From positions 186,001-250,000 of the forward strand of contig NZ_JAPSLH010000002.1 in NCBI RefSeq assembly GCF_031180965.1: a DNA stretch of 64,000 nucleotides. The letters run 5' to 3'. Below the pieces are notes generated by a model that saw nothing but the letters and a program-made list of their open reading frames with translations, was not told where the DNA came from and did no database searches. The position numbers and the translations under genes were made by a program. Below are positions 31,769 to 40,889 of this stretch, piece after piece; the stretch's first letter is position 1, and each line of letters starts with the position of its first letter. Source of the stretch: Chelativorans sp. (GTDB lineage Bacteria; Pseudomonadota; Alphaproteobacteria; Rhizobiales; Rhizobiaceae).

Positions 31769-33626
31769 CTAGGCGGACGGACTTGCGGCGAAAACCCGGT
31801 CCGCAGGCGATTTCGGCCTGACGCCGGTCAGTTCCTTGAGATCCGCCTCGTCCAGTGTCTCCTTGTCCAGCAGCCTCTGCGCCGTGGCATCGAGCACCGG
31901 GCGGCGCTCGCGCAGGAGCTCGACCGTGCGGGCGAAGGCGCTGTCCACGATGCGCCGCACCTCCTCGTCCACGGTGGCCGCGGTCTCGTCGGAGAAATCG
32001 CGCTCGCGCGGGCCGCCGGCCATTGGATTGGGCGTCAGGAAGCTCCGCTGGTCCTTTTCCAGGGCCACGTGACCCAGCTTCTCCGACATCCCGTAGCGCG
32101 TGACCATTGCGCGGGCGATGTCGGTGACCTTGGCGAGATCGTCGGCCGCGCCGGTGGACAGATGACCGAAGACGATCCATTCCGCCGCCCGGCCGCCGAG
32201 AAGGACGGCCATCTTGTTCTCCAGCTCCTCGCGCGTCATCAGGAAGCGGTCTTCCGTCGGCCGCTGGATCGTATAGCCGAGCGCGCCGACGCCGCGCGGG
32301 ATGATCGACACTTTGTGGACGGGATCGACGCCCGGCAGCGCCAGCGCCACCAGCGCATGACCCATTTCGTGATAGGCGACGATCTCGCGCTCGCGCGGAT
32401 TGAGCAGCCGGTTGCGCTTTTCGAGCCCCGCGATGATACGCTCCACCGCGTTGTTGAAGTCCTTCCATGCTGACCGCGTCCGCACCCCGCCTCGTGGCAA
32501 GCAGCGTCGCCTCGTTGACGAGATTGGCCAGGTCCGCGCCGGTGAAGCCGGGCGTCAGCGCGGCGACCTTCTCGGCGTCCACGTCCGGTGCCAGCTTGGC
32601 CTTTTTCATATGCACGTTGAGGATCTGGATGCGGCCGATCCGGTCCGGCCGGTCAACGAGGATCTGCCGGTCGAAGCGGCCGGCGCGCAAAAGGGCCGGA
32701 TCGAGAATCTCCGGCCTGTTCGTCGCCCCGAGCAGGACGAGGCCGGCGGCCGAATCGAATCCGTCCATCTCGACGAGGAGCTGGTTCAAGGTCTGCTCCT
32801 TCTCGTCGTGGCCGCCGGCGAGCGGGCCGATGCCACGGGCCCGGCCGAGGGCATCCAGCTCATCGATGAAGATGATGGCCGGGGCCTTTGCACGCGCCTG
32901 CTCGAAGAGGTCCCGCACCCGCGCTGCGCCGACGCCCACGAACATCTCGACGAATTCGGGGCCGGAGATGGAGAAGAAGGGGACGCGGGCCTCGCCGGCC
33001 ACCGCTTTGGCGAGAAGCGTCTTGCCCGTGCCGGGGGGACCTACGAGCAGGATGCCCTTCGGCATGCGGCCGCCAAGCCTGCCGTATTCGCCGGGATTCT
33101 TCAGGAAGGCGACGATCTCCTTCAGCTCTTCCTTTGCCTCGTCAACGCCCGCCACATCCTCGAAGCGGACGCCGGTATCATGCTCGACATAGATTTTCGC
33201 CTTGCTCCGGCCGATCTGCATCAGCCCGCCGCCGAAGCCAGCGCTCATGCGCCTGAGCAGGAACATCCAGACGCCGATGAAGAGCGCGACGGGGATCACC
33301 CAGGAGAGGATGTTGCTGATCAGCCTGCTCTCGACCTCGCCGGAATAGCGCACGCCGTAGCGCTGCAGCTCCTCGGCGATCTGCGGATCGACGCGGGTGG
33401 TAACGAACTGCGTCTGGCCGCTGGAAAGGGGCTCCTTGAAGCGCCCCTGCATGAACTGGTCCGAGACGGCCACCTCGGCGATCCTGCCCTCGCGCAGATA
33501 CTGCTCGAATTCGCTATAGGCGATGGGCGCGATCTGCTGGCTGGCCGTATAGAGATACTGGAAAATAAAGAGGCCGATAAAGGCAGCGATCCAGTACCAG
33601 ATGTTGAACTGCGTCTGCTTGGTCAT
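31769..33626 (-). pseudogene. ftsH-like AAA metalloprotease with frameshift
   Basis: Full-length FtsH content in two frames. The first frame (from the ATG at 33626) has the two N-terminal membrane segments flanking a periplasmic domain, Walker A GPPGTGKT, Walker [12 protein letters not shown], and the second region of homology ending [12 protein letters not shown]. Then one extra base within 32461-32465 shifts the frame. The correct continuation ([20 protein letters not shown], the zinc site HEMGH, and the tail to 31769) is in the next frame. As written, the first frame runs on in nonsense to 31719 and lacks the protease domain. Corrected length is about 618 residues. Could be decay, programmed shift or sequencing error. 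Confidence 0.85.
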
Positions 33627-33731
33627 GCCTCGTCCCCGTGGCGCGCTTCACCTTCACTCCGACCAATATAGGTGTCCGACGCGGGAGGGCGAAGCGGGGC
33701 AGTTGGGCTCCCATCGGCAGATGTGCCTGTC

Positions 33732-33760
33732 TTGCCATTTGGCATCAACAACGATATATA
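33732..33760 (+). promoter_or_regulatory. Promoter and operator of the Xre/RES pair
   Basis: TTGCCA (33732-33737) and TATATA (33755-33760) are 17 bases apart, a good sigma-70 promoter. The palindrome TGCCA-TT-TGGCA (33733-33744) overlaps the -35 hexamer, and a half-site TGCCA recurs at 33762-33766, downstream of the -10. This suits autorepression by the antitoxin. On the other strand CCTATAT near 33665-33671 could be the -10 of ftsH. Confidence 0.55.
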
Positions 33761-33780
33761 CTGCCAAAGGAGATACAATA

Positions 33781-34194
33781 ATGCCGCGATTGCAGCCAGT
33801 AGAAACCGTGCCGCCGGACTTCACGCCAGAGCCGATCACGGACGACGAAGGCGCCGCCATGTTCCGCGCCGCCGTCAACCTCTTCCGGCTTTGGCGCCTG
33901 ACGGACGAGGAGGCGGCGGTGCTGCTGGACCTGCCGCTGCGGACCTACCGGCGCTGGAAGGCCGGCGCGATGGGTCGGCTCGACCGTGACCAGAAGGCGC
34001 GGCTTTCCAACATCATGGGCATTCACAAGGCGCTGCGCATCATCTTCCGCGAGGCGCAGCGCGGCTATGACTGGATACGATCGCCCAACTCAGCCTTTGC
34101 CGGCCGCTCGGCGCGCGAGGTGATGCTGCGGGGCGAGCTTACCGACCTGATGCGGGTGCGCCGCTATCTCGACGGGGAGCGCGGCGCCTGGTGA
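33781..34194 (+). CDS. Xre/MbcA/ParS-type antitoxin
   Basis: 137-residue antitoxin. An N-terminal HTH-like part (LFRLWRLTDEEAAVLLDLPLRTYRRWKAG, about residues 38-62) is followed by the DUF2384 toxin-binding part with ALRIIFREAQRGYDWIRSP and FAGRSAREVML. The ATG at 33781 has AAGGAGAT upstream. Its stop codon overlaps the GTG start of the RES toxin (GTGA), the normal order antitoxin-toxin. Confidence 0.9.
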   Translation: MPRLQPVETVPPDFTPEPITDDEGAAMFRAAVNLFRLWRLTDEEAAVLLDLPLRTYRRWKAGAMGRLDRDQKARLSNIMGIHKALRIIFREAQRGYDWIRSPNSAFAGRSAREVMLRGELTDLMRVRRYLDGERGAW

Positions 34195-34904
34195 TCGACA
34201 TTGCCGCCGTGCCGGTCTCCCATGTCGAATGGCAGGGCGCGGTGCGGATCATCCGCAGCATCTTTCCGCCGATCGACCTGTTCGAGGATATCGCCGATCC
34301 GGCCGACTGGCCTCTTCTGGTCTCTGCCGAGATGAAGACCAATCCGCGGCTGATGGAGAGCATCGGCAATCTCGACCTGGTGCCGCCCGAGCGCCGGGTC
34401 GCCGGACCTGGCGCGACCTATCTGATGGCGCCCTTCACCCATGTCAGCGCCGACCGGCCGAGCCGCTTCAGCCCGGGCACCTTCGGCGTGCTCTATGCCG
34501 GCAACACCTTCGAAGTCGCCCTGTTCGAGACGATCCACCATCACGCCCGGTTCATGGCGCGCACCAATGAGCCGCCCGGATGGACCTCGCAGTTCCGTGA
34601 GATCGTGCTCGACATCAACGCTCGCCTGCACGATATCAGGGGAGGCGACGACGCCTACGCGCCGCTGCTGAGCCCCGACGACTATTCGCAAGCCCAGGCT
34701 TTCGGCGCGCGCCTGCGCACCGCGGGATCGGAGGGCGTGGTCTATCCGAGCGTGCGCCGCGAAGGCGGAGAATGCGTCGGCCTCTTCTATCCCGACGGAG
34801 CGGCCAATCCCGTCCAGGGCCGCCATATCGACTATCACTGGGACGGCTCACGCGTGGACTTCTACCGCGAGGCCGGCAACGGCCAGGTCTATCGCATCGT
34901 CTGA
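34191..34904 (+). CDS. RES-domain toxin (NAD+-degrading)
   Basis: 237-residue protein, complete for the family. RES toxins break down NAD+. Visible conserved positions are Arg in VRIIRSIFPP near the N-terminus, Tyr in GVLYAGNT, Glu in VALFETIHHH and Ser in EGVVYPSVR. The GTG start at 34191 overlaps the antitoxin stop, so translation is coupled. The pair sits beside a decayed heat-shock cluster, a spot where mobile or addictive modules may persist. Confidence 0.9.
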   Translation: MIDIAAVPVSHVEWQGAVRIIRSIFPPIDLFEDIADPADWPLLVSAEMKTNPRLMESIGNLDLVPPERRVAGPGATYLMAPFTHVSADRPSRFSPGTFGVLYAGNTFEVALFETIHHHARFMARTNEPPGWTSQFREIVLDINARLHDIRGGDDAYAPLLSPDDYSQAQAFGARLRTAGSEGVVYPSVRREGGECVGLFYPDGAANPVQGRHIDYHWDGSRVDFYREAGNGQVYRIV

Positions 34905-35011
34905 GAAGCCTCGGGTCTCGCCCGCGCCCGTCGCGCATGCTATCGCCGGACACGGGGCCGCCGAACGTGCCGGCGGCGAGGGTCCTTGCGCCAGTGGGAG
35001 CATGCTGCCGG

Positions 35012-36616
35012 ATGGAGGAGTTCGACTACATCATTGTCGGAGCGGGGTCGGCGGGCTGCGTACTAGCCGACCGCCTTTCCGCCTCCGGCCTTCACCGAGT
35101 GCTGCTTCTCGAGGCGGGCGGATCCGACCGGCGGGTCTGGATCAAGGTTCCGATCGGCTATGGCCGCACCTTCCTCGACCGTCGCGTGAACTGGGGCTTT
35201 ACGACCGAGCCCGATGCCGGCCTTGCTGGGCGGCAGGGTTATTGGCCGCGCGGACGCGTCGTCGGAGGCTCGAGCTCGATCAATGCCCTCGTCTATTGCC
35301 GCGGCCTTCCCGGCGACTTCGACGATTGGCGCGATGCCGGCAACCCCGGCTGGGGCTGGGAGGACGTGCTGCCCTATTTCGAACGCTCGGAGAAAATGGT
35401 GGACGGCGCGCTGAGCCGAGGGACCGGGCCGCTCCATGTCGCCGATGTCTCGCGCGAAATGCACCCGCTGAGCCGCCACTATTTCGCCGCGGCGGAAGAG
35501 CTCGGCCTTCGTATCAGCGAGGACTTCAACGGTCCGGAGCCGGAAGGGGTGGGCTTCTATCGCATCACCACGCGCAACGGCTTTCGCTGCTCTGCGGCTG
35601 ACGCATTCCTGCGCCCGGCCCTCACGAGGCGCAACCTCCGCCTGCGGACCGATGCGCTTGTGCGGCGCATCCTCTTTTCCGGTCGCCGCGCCACGGGGGT
35701 CGAGTACGAATGCGCAGGCCGCATTCTGAGCGCGTCGGCACGCCGCGAGGTCATCCTGAGCGCCGGGGCGGTCGGCTCGCCGCAGATCCTGCAGCTTTCG
35801 GGCCTCGGCCCGGGAGCGCTCCTGCAGCGCCTCGGCATCGGCGTGGTCCTCGATAACGTCAATATCGGCGGCAATCTCCAGGATCATCTGGCCGTCAGCT
35901 ACTATTTCAAGGCGAGGGAGCCGACACTGAACGACCTGCTCCATCCCTGGCACGGCAAGGTCATGGCAGGGCTGCGATATGTGCTGACGCGGCGCGGGCC
36001 GCTCTCCCTGAGCGTCAACCAGTGCGGCGGCTTCGTCCGTTCCAGCCCGGCAGCGGCACGGCCGGACCTGCAGCTTTATTTCAACCCGATCACCTACGCC
36101 AAAGTGACCGCCGGCCGGCGCGAGCGGCTGATGCTGGACCCGTATCCAGGCTTCATCCTCTGCTTTCAGCCGACCCGGCCGACGAGCCGCGGGCGCATCG
36201 ACATCCGCTCGCCGAAAGCCGGTGACCCGCCCTCAATCGTGCCCAATTCCCTCGCAACCGAGAAGGACGTTCAGGACGTGATCGCCGGTGGACGCTTCAT
36301 GCAGCGCATTGCCGCGACGAGCGCGATGCGGGAGCTCATAGCCGAGGCCATTCCCCCCGTGCTCAGCGCCATGTCCGACGCGGACATACTGGAAGACTTC
36401 CGCCAGCGCTGCGGTACCGTTTTCCATCCCGCGGGTACCTGCCGGATGGGCGCGGAACCCGACGGCGCGGTGGTCGATGCGAGGCTGCGCGTGCACGGGA
36501 CGGAAGGCCTGCGCGTGATCGACGCCTCGGTCTTCCCAAATCTCACCTCCGGCAACACGAATGCGCCGACGATCATGGTTGCCCAGAAAGGCGCCGACCT
36601 GGTGCTGGAAGGATAG
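35012..36616 (+). CDS. GMC-family FAD oxidoreductase (alcohol/choline dehydrogenase-like)
   Basis: 534-residue flavoenzyme. The FAD motif VGAGSAGCVLADRLS is at the N-terminus, the GMC signature GRVVGGSSSINALVYCRG is near residue 85, and the C-terminal active site shows FHPAGTCRMG (His) and SGNTNAPTIM (Asn). I chose the ATG at 35012 (MEEFDYIIVG); upstream in-frame sequence only re-reads the toxin end. The substrate is probably a primary or aromatic alcohol. It stands alone, 107 bases after the RES gene and convergent with terC. Confidence 0.88.
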   Translation: MEEFDYIIVGAGSAGCVLADRLSASGLHRVLLLEAGGSDRRVWIKVPIGYGRTFLDRRVNWGFTTEPDAGLAGRQGYWPRGRVVGGSSSINALVYCRGLPGDFDDWRDAGNPGWGWEDVLPYFERSEKMVDGALSRGTGPLHVADVSREMHPLSRHYFAAAEELGLRISEDFNGPEPEGVGFYRITTRNGFRCSAADAFLRPALTRRNLRLRTDALVRRILFSGRRATGVEYECAGRILSASARREVILSAGAVGSPQILQLSGLGPGALLQRLGIGVVLDNVNIGGNLQDHLAVSYYFKAREPTLNDLLHPWHGKVMAGLRYVLTRRGPLSLSVNQCGGFVRSSPAAARPDLQLYFNPITYAKVTAGRRERLMLDPYPGFILCFQPTRPTSRGRIDIRSPKAGDPPSIVPNSLATEKDVQDVIAGGRFMQRIAATSAMRELIAEAIPPVLSAMSDADILEDFRQRCGTVFHPAGTCRMGAEPDGAVVDARLRVHGTEGLRVIDASVFPNLTSGNTNAPTIMVAQKGADLVLEG

Positions 36617-36619
36617 GAC

Positions 36620-36650
36620 GGGCGGGGGAGCCTTGCCGGCCTCCCCGCCC
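36620..36650. terminator. GC-rich hairpin between convergent genes
   Basis: GGGCGGGGGAG (36620-36630) pairs with CTCCCCGCCC (36641-36650) with a single bulged G and a 10-base loop. It lies 4 bases after the GMC oxidoreductase stop and before the terC stop, so it can serve both. No T-run follows. Confidence 0.55.
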
Positions 36651-36670
36651 CGCTCCGCATGCCGCCTCGA

Positions 36671-37324
36671 TCAGTTGAGCTGCGCCAGCAACTCGTTGCC
36701 GCCGCGATACATCATCTCCAGCGCGACATAGAGGATGATGGCGAGGCCCACATAGGCGATCCACCTGTGCCTGTTGAGCAGCCGGGCGATGAAGCTTGCC
36801 GCCAGGCCCATGAGCGCGATGGAAAGGACCAGGCCGAAGACGAGAACGCCCGGGTGCTCGCGCGCCGCGCCGGCCACCGCCAGCACATTGTCGAGCGACA
36901 TCGACACGTCCGCGATGACGATCTGCCAGGCCGCCTGGGCGAAGGTCTTGCGCGGCGCCGCGCCGGCGACGGTTCCATCGCTGTTCAGGTCCTGACCGGC
37001 GACGGCCTCAGTGCCCTCAAGCTCGTCGTGGTGGCCGCCCGAGCGCAGTTCGCGCCACATTTTCCAGCAGACCCAAAGGAGCAGCACGCCGCCGGCGAAC
37101 AACAGGCCGACGATCTGCAACAGCTGCGTCGTGACGGCCGCAAAGCCGATGCGCAGCACCGTGGCGGCGATGATGCCGATCAGGATCGCCTTGGCCCGCT
37201 GGTCCTTGGGCAGGCCGGCGGCCGCCAGGCCGATGATGATTGCATTGTCGCCGGCAAGCACCAGGTCGATCATGATGACCTGGAGCAGTGCGGAGAGGGC
37301 TTCAGGGGTAAGGAATTCGCTCAT
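36671..37324 (-). CDS. TerC-family integral membrane protein (YjbE type)
   Basis: 217-residue protein with seven or so hydrophobic helices. The TerC motifs MIDLVLAGDNAIIIGLA and ADVSMSLDNVLAVAGAA each carry the conserved acidic/Asn residues inside the membrane. A hydrophilic loop (about 95-125) separates two halves. Members export or handle metals, often manganese, and are frequently riboswitch-controlled. The 5' leader here is highly structured. The start is the ATG at 37324. Confidence 0.88.
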   Translation of the reverse strand: MSEFLTPEALSALLQVIMIDLVLAGDNAIIIGLAAAGLPKDQRAKAILIGIIAATVLRIGFAAVTTQLLQIVGLLFAGGVLLLWVCWKMWRELRSGGHHDELEGTEAVAGQDLNSDGTVAGAAPRKTFAQAAWQIVIADVSMSLDNVLAVAGAAREHPGVLVFGLVLSIALMGLAASFIARLLNRHRWIAYVGLAIILYVALEMMYRGGNELLAQLN

Positions 37325-37410
37325 TTAGCACCCGATCTGTTTGGGTGCCCATGCGGCGGAGTCGCGTACCCAAGCGCCCACGGCCACATAAGTGGCACAG
37401 TTCTTGGGCG
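37325..37410 (-). promoter_or_regulatory. Structured 5' leader of terC, candidate regulatory RNA
   Basis: On the minus strand an outer stem CGCCCA/TGGGCG (37410-37405 with 37380-37375) encloses a hairpin GCCAC-TTAT-GTGGC (37396-37383). Then a hairpin GCACCC/GGGTGC (37348-37343 with 37333-37328) ends 3 bases before the ATG and covers the only possible ribosome site (GGGTG). An alternative pairing CCCAAG/CTTGGG could compete with the outer stem. I do not recognise the yybP-ykoY manganese consensus in it. The rest of 37411-37620 has no gene and no clear signal; it must hold the promoter. Confidence 0.5.
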
Positions 37411-37620
37411 TCAGAGGGTCAGTCAGACTCCACCGGCATCAGGCCACCCGAAGGACATCCAGTCCGACATCACAGCCTGGAGAAGGCTGCCAGAGGGGCC
37501 CGGCCTGGTGCGACACGCATAGCGGCAAGATATCCCCCGTTCAAGAGGCGTCCAGAGACAACTCTGCTGAATTTTGCTCTTGCTTCCGCGTGACGGCGAC
37601 GGAGGGCATTGTGTTGCAGG

Positions 37621-38865
37621 TTACTGGCGCGGTCGGGCCACCGGCGGGACATAGTCCTCGAGCTCCGGCGCGGGGAAGCGCACCGTCTGGCCGAGTTCGG
37701 CCGAGCGGTAGAGCCCCATGAGGATCTCGACCACGGCGAGCCCGTCATGGAAAGTCTCGAGCGGCCTCTCGCCCTTCCGGAAGCACTCGACCATGTGACG
37801 GTTCTCGTCCGTATAGCCGTAGACGCCCGCCTCGTCCTCCAGCACCGGCATAAGGCCTTGTTCGGCATTCTGCTTTTCGACCAGGTCCTCGCCTTCCGAG
37901 CCGGTGACGGCGCGCGACATGAATACTTTCAGCCCCGTCCCGAGCGAGTTGAACTCCATAGCGTATTCCGGCCCAAGCAGTTCGAGCTGGATGCGTAGCC
38001 CGGCGCCGACATAGGCCCAGGAGGTCGTGGCCTCGATCATCAGCTCGTTGCCATTCTCGTCTTCCAATTCGACGGTGCCGCGGGCAAAGTCCTCGGACGG
38101 GCGGTTGCGGTAGTCGACCTCGGCCCCGTAGCGATCGCGCAGCAGGTCCGCATAGTGTGGACGCGTCCATTTGAGTGTGGCGACCGTACCGTTCACCGCC
38201 TTGACCTTCAGCGAGTTGCGCGGCGCGCCCGGCGCGGTGAGCAGATGCCGCGCCACCTCGACGCTATGGCACATCATGTCGGAGAGCACGCCGCCGCCCT
38301 GCTGGTCCCCCTGCCAGAACCAGGCCTCATGCGGCCCGGAATGCTCCTCCGCCGCGCGGGCGAGATAGGGCCGGCCGGTGGTGGAGGCCGCGCGCCGCCA
38401 GATGATCTCCTTGCCGCGCAGCACGGGCGTGCAGAAGACCTGGTTTTCCAGATAGCCGTGGTTGAGGCCCGCATCTTCCGCCAGCCGCACCATCTCGCGC
38501 GCTTCGGCCACCGTGCGGGCGAGCGGCTTCTCGCAGGCGACGGCAAAGACCTGGCTGCGGCCGCCCTTCACCTCCTCATGCAGCTTGCGCATGACTCCGA
38601 GGCGCGTGTGGTTGGGCGACAGGATCCAGATCGCGTCGACATTTTCGGCCCGCAACAGGCTTTCCAGGCTTTCATGGGCGGTGCAGGTTCCCAGCCCAAG
38701 CTCATCGACGATGGAAACGATGCGGTCGCGGCGCTCCGCGCTGCGGCTGTACACGCCCGTCACCTCCACGTTGCGCACGCCGATCATGGAGCGCAGATGG
38801 AACTGGGCGATAAAGCCCGACCCGACGAAGCCGACGCGAAGTTTTTCTTTCGGAAAACCGGTCAT
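37621..38865 (-). CDS. Gfo/Idh/MocA-family dehydrogenase
   Basis: 414-residue NAD(P)-dependent dehydrogenase. The Rossmann motif VGFVGSGFIAQFH is near residue 12, ACEKPLARTVAEA carries the catalytic-region lysine (EKP), and the C-terminal beta-sheet domain follows. The ATG at 38865 is best placed relative to AGGAG; an ATG 6 bases upstream is possible but too close to it. It is the last gene of the sugar-ABC operon, so it probably oxidises an imported sugar, polyol or cyclitol. Confidence 0.85.
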   Translation of the reverse strand: MTGFPKEKLRVGFVGSGFIAQFHLRSMIGVRNVEVTGVYSRSAERRDRIVSIVDELGLGTCTAHESLESLLRAENVDAIWILSPNHTRLGVMRKLHEEVKGGRSQVFAVACEKPLARTVAEAREMVRLAEDAGLNHGYLENQVFCTPVLRGKEIIWRRAASTTGRPYLARAAEEHSGPHEAWFWQGDQQGGGVLSDMMCHSVEVARHLLTAPGAPRNSLKVKAVNGTVATLKWTRPHYADLLRDRYGAEVDYRNRPSEDFARGTVELEDENGNELMIEATTSWAYVGAGLRIQLELLGPEYAMEFNSLGTGLKVFMSRAVTGSEGEDLVEKQNAEQGLMPVLEDEAGVYGYTDENRHMVECFRKGERPLETFHDGLAVVEILMGLYRSAELGQTVRFPAPELEDYVPPVARPRQ

Positions 38866-38892
38866 TCTCATTCTCCTATTCTCCTGGCGCGC

Positions 38893-39900
38893 TCAGCCGG
38901 CGGGCGCGGTCGAGCCCCTTACGCGGAAGGAGGTCGGCATCATGACCACCTCCCCGGTCCTGTCCTCGCCCGCGAGCACCTTGAGCAGCAGGCGCATGGC
39001 TTCCGTGCCGATCTCCGTCCGTGGCTGGCTCACCGTGGTAAGCGGCGGATAGAAAGCCTGACTTAGGAATATGTCGTCGAAACCCACGACCGATATCTTC
39101 TCGGGCACGGCGAGGCCGAGGCGTCGCAATTCGTTGATGGCGCCGAAGGCCATTTCGTCATTGGCGGCGAAGATGGCAGTCGGCGGCTGCGCCAGCGAAA
39201 GAAGCTCCCGGCAGCAGGTTTCGCCGGAACGCAGCAGATAGTCGCCCACCGCTTCGTAGCCTTGCGGGATGGGAAGGCCTGCTTCACGCATCGCCTGCCG
39301 GTAGCCTTCGCGGCGCAGCACCGCCATCGGCTCGGGGATGGGCCCGGCGATATGGGCGATGCGCGTATGGCCGAGCGAGAGCAGATGCGCCACCGCCTCG
39401 CGCGCGGCGCCCGCATTGTCGATCATGACGTGCGGAAACCCGCTCTCCTCGATCGGCTCCAGGGCAACCACCACCGGCAGGTCCGCCAGCTCCTGCGGAA
39501 AGCCTTCCCGCTCCGGCAGTTTTCCGGTGATAAGGATCATCCCGTCCGCATGGCCGTCCCGCAGCATGTCGAAATACTCGACCTCGCGCTCGGCATTGTT
39601 CTCGGTATTGCCCATGAGCACGGAATAACCGGCCTCCCGCGCCGCCGCTTCCACGCCCTTCATGATGTCGAGATAGAAGGGATTGCCGACATCGCGCACG
39701 ACCATGAGCACGGCCATGGAACGCTGTGTGCGCAGGTTGCGCGCGCTCACATTAGGGCGATAATTCAGCCGCTGCGCCGCCTCGCGGATGCGGCTGCGTG
39801 TCGGCTCGGCGACCAGACCGGAATCGCTCAAGGCGCGCGACACCGTGGCGGGCGAGACCCCCAGCTCCTGGGCGATATCCTTGATCCTGGCGCGGTTCAT
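38893..39900 (-). CDS. LacI-family transcriptional repressor
   Basis: 335-residue regulator. The N-terminal HTH RIKDIAQELGVSPATVSRALSDSG (residues 4-25) and hinge RPNVSARNLRT are textbook LacI, followed by the periplasmic-binding-like effector domain. Its start overlaps the permease stop by 4 bases. Its likely operator is the perfect palindrome at 44484-44497 before the binding-protein gene. Confidence 0.93.
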   Translation of the reverse strand: MNRARIKDIAQELGVSPATVSRALSDSGLVAEPTRSRIREAAQRLNYRPNVSARNLRTQRSMAVLMVVRDVGNPFYLDIMKGVEAAAREAGYSVLMGNTENNAEREVEYFDMLRDGHADGMILITGKLPEREGFPQELADLPVVVALEPIEESGFPHVMIDNAGAAREAVAHLLSLGHTRIAHIAGPIPEPMAVLRREGYRQAMREAGLPIPQGYEAVGDYLLRSGETCCRELLSLAQPPTAIFAANDEMAFGAINELRRLGLAVPEKISVVGFDDIFLSQAFYPPLTTVSQPRTEIGTEAMRLLLKVLAGEDRTGEVVMMPTSFRVRGSTAPAG

Positions 39901-40889
39901 GCACGCATGGCCCGCCCGCGGCCATAGAACATCATCAGGACGAGCAGGGTGAGGCCGAAGATCATCTGCCGGCCGGATTCGTCGATATTGATGGTGGTCA
40001 GAATGCTCTGCAGGATGACGAGCAGCACCGCGCCCGCCATTGTGCCCGTATAACCGCCCTTGCCGCCCGACAGAGGCGTACCGCCCAGTACGACGGCGAT
40101 GATGGAGGGCAGCATGTAGAGTTCGCCCACATTCGCGAAGGACGTGCCGGCATAGCCGATGAGGCAGAGCCCGGCGAGCGCCGCAAATGCACCGGAAAGC
40201 GTGAAGAGCAGGATGCGTATGAGCCGCACAGGCACCCCCGCAAGCATCGCCGCCTGCTCGTTGGAGCCGATCGCGTAGACGCGGTAGCCGAAGACGGTGC
40301 GCCGCAGAAGGAAGGCCATCGCCACGCCGATCAGGAGCCACAGCCAGATGATGCCCGGCAAGCCCAGGAGGAATGGACGCGTGACGAATTCGGCGAGCGC
40401 CGGCGCGGCGCGGCCGGAAGGCACACCCTGGCGGATGACGACAAGAAGCCCCTGCAACACGCCGAGCATGCCGAGCGTCATCACCAGAGGCGGGATGCGC
40501 AGCAGCGTGACGCCGATGCCGTTGAAGGTGCCGAACAGCGCCCCGACGGCCAGGCAGGCGAGGATGGCGGGCAGGATGCCCGCGTCCGAGCCGTTCATGA
40601 CATTGCCGGCAAGGATCGCGCTCAGGGAGACGACACCGCCGACGGAGAGGTCAATGCCTTCCCGTCCGCCCAGAATGACGAGGTTCTGCCCCGCCGCGAC
40701 AATGCCGAGCAGCGCAGCGACGATCAGGAGACGCAGGATCTGCTGCGGGGAGGCAAAGCCTGGCGAAAGCATCTCCCCCAGCGCGAGGAGGGCGACGATC
40801 AGCACCAGGGCGATGACCAGCGGCTGCCTGACCAGCGCGCCCGCGGAAAAGCGCGACACCCCTGCCCTGCCGGCGGTCTCCACGCTCAT
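39897..40889 (-). CDS. Ribose-type sugar ABC transporter permease (RbsC-like), second copy
   Basis: 330-residue membrane protein with about ten hydrophobic helices. GREGIDLSVGGVVSLSAILAG and VLGGTPLSGGKGGYTGT are the RbsC-family signatures. The start ATG at 40889 overlaps the first permease stop by 4 bases. The two permeases are distinct proteins, so the importer probably uses a heterodimeric channel. Confidence 0.92.
   Translation of the reverse strand: MSVETAGRAGVSRFSAGALVRQPLVIALVLIVALLALGEMLSPGFASPQQILRLLIVAALLGIVAAGQNLVILGGREGIDLSVGGVVSLSAILAGNVMNGSDAGILPAILACLAVGALFGTFNGIGVTLLRIPPLVMTLGMLGVLQGLLVVIRQGVPSGRAAPALAEFVTRPFLLGLPGIIWLWLLIGVAMAFLLRRTVFGYRVYAIGSNEQAAMLAGVPVRLIRILLFTLSGAFAALAGLCLIGYAGTSFANVGELYMLPSIIAVVLGGTPLSGGKGGYTGTMAGAVLLVILQSILTTINIDESGRQMIFGLTLLVLMMFYGRGRAMRA

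Noticed and set aside
37325-37410. yybP-ykoY manganese riboswitch upstream of terC
   Set aside because: I could not find its conserved sequence blocks; kept only as an unassigned structured leader.
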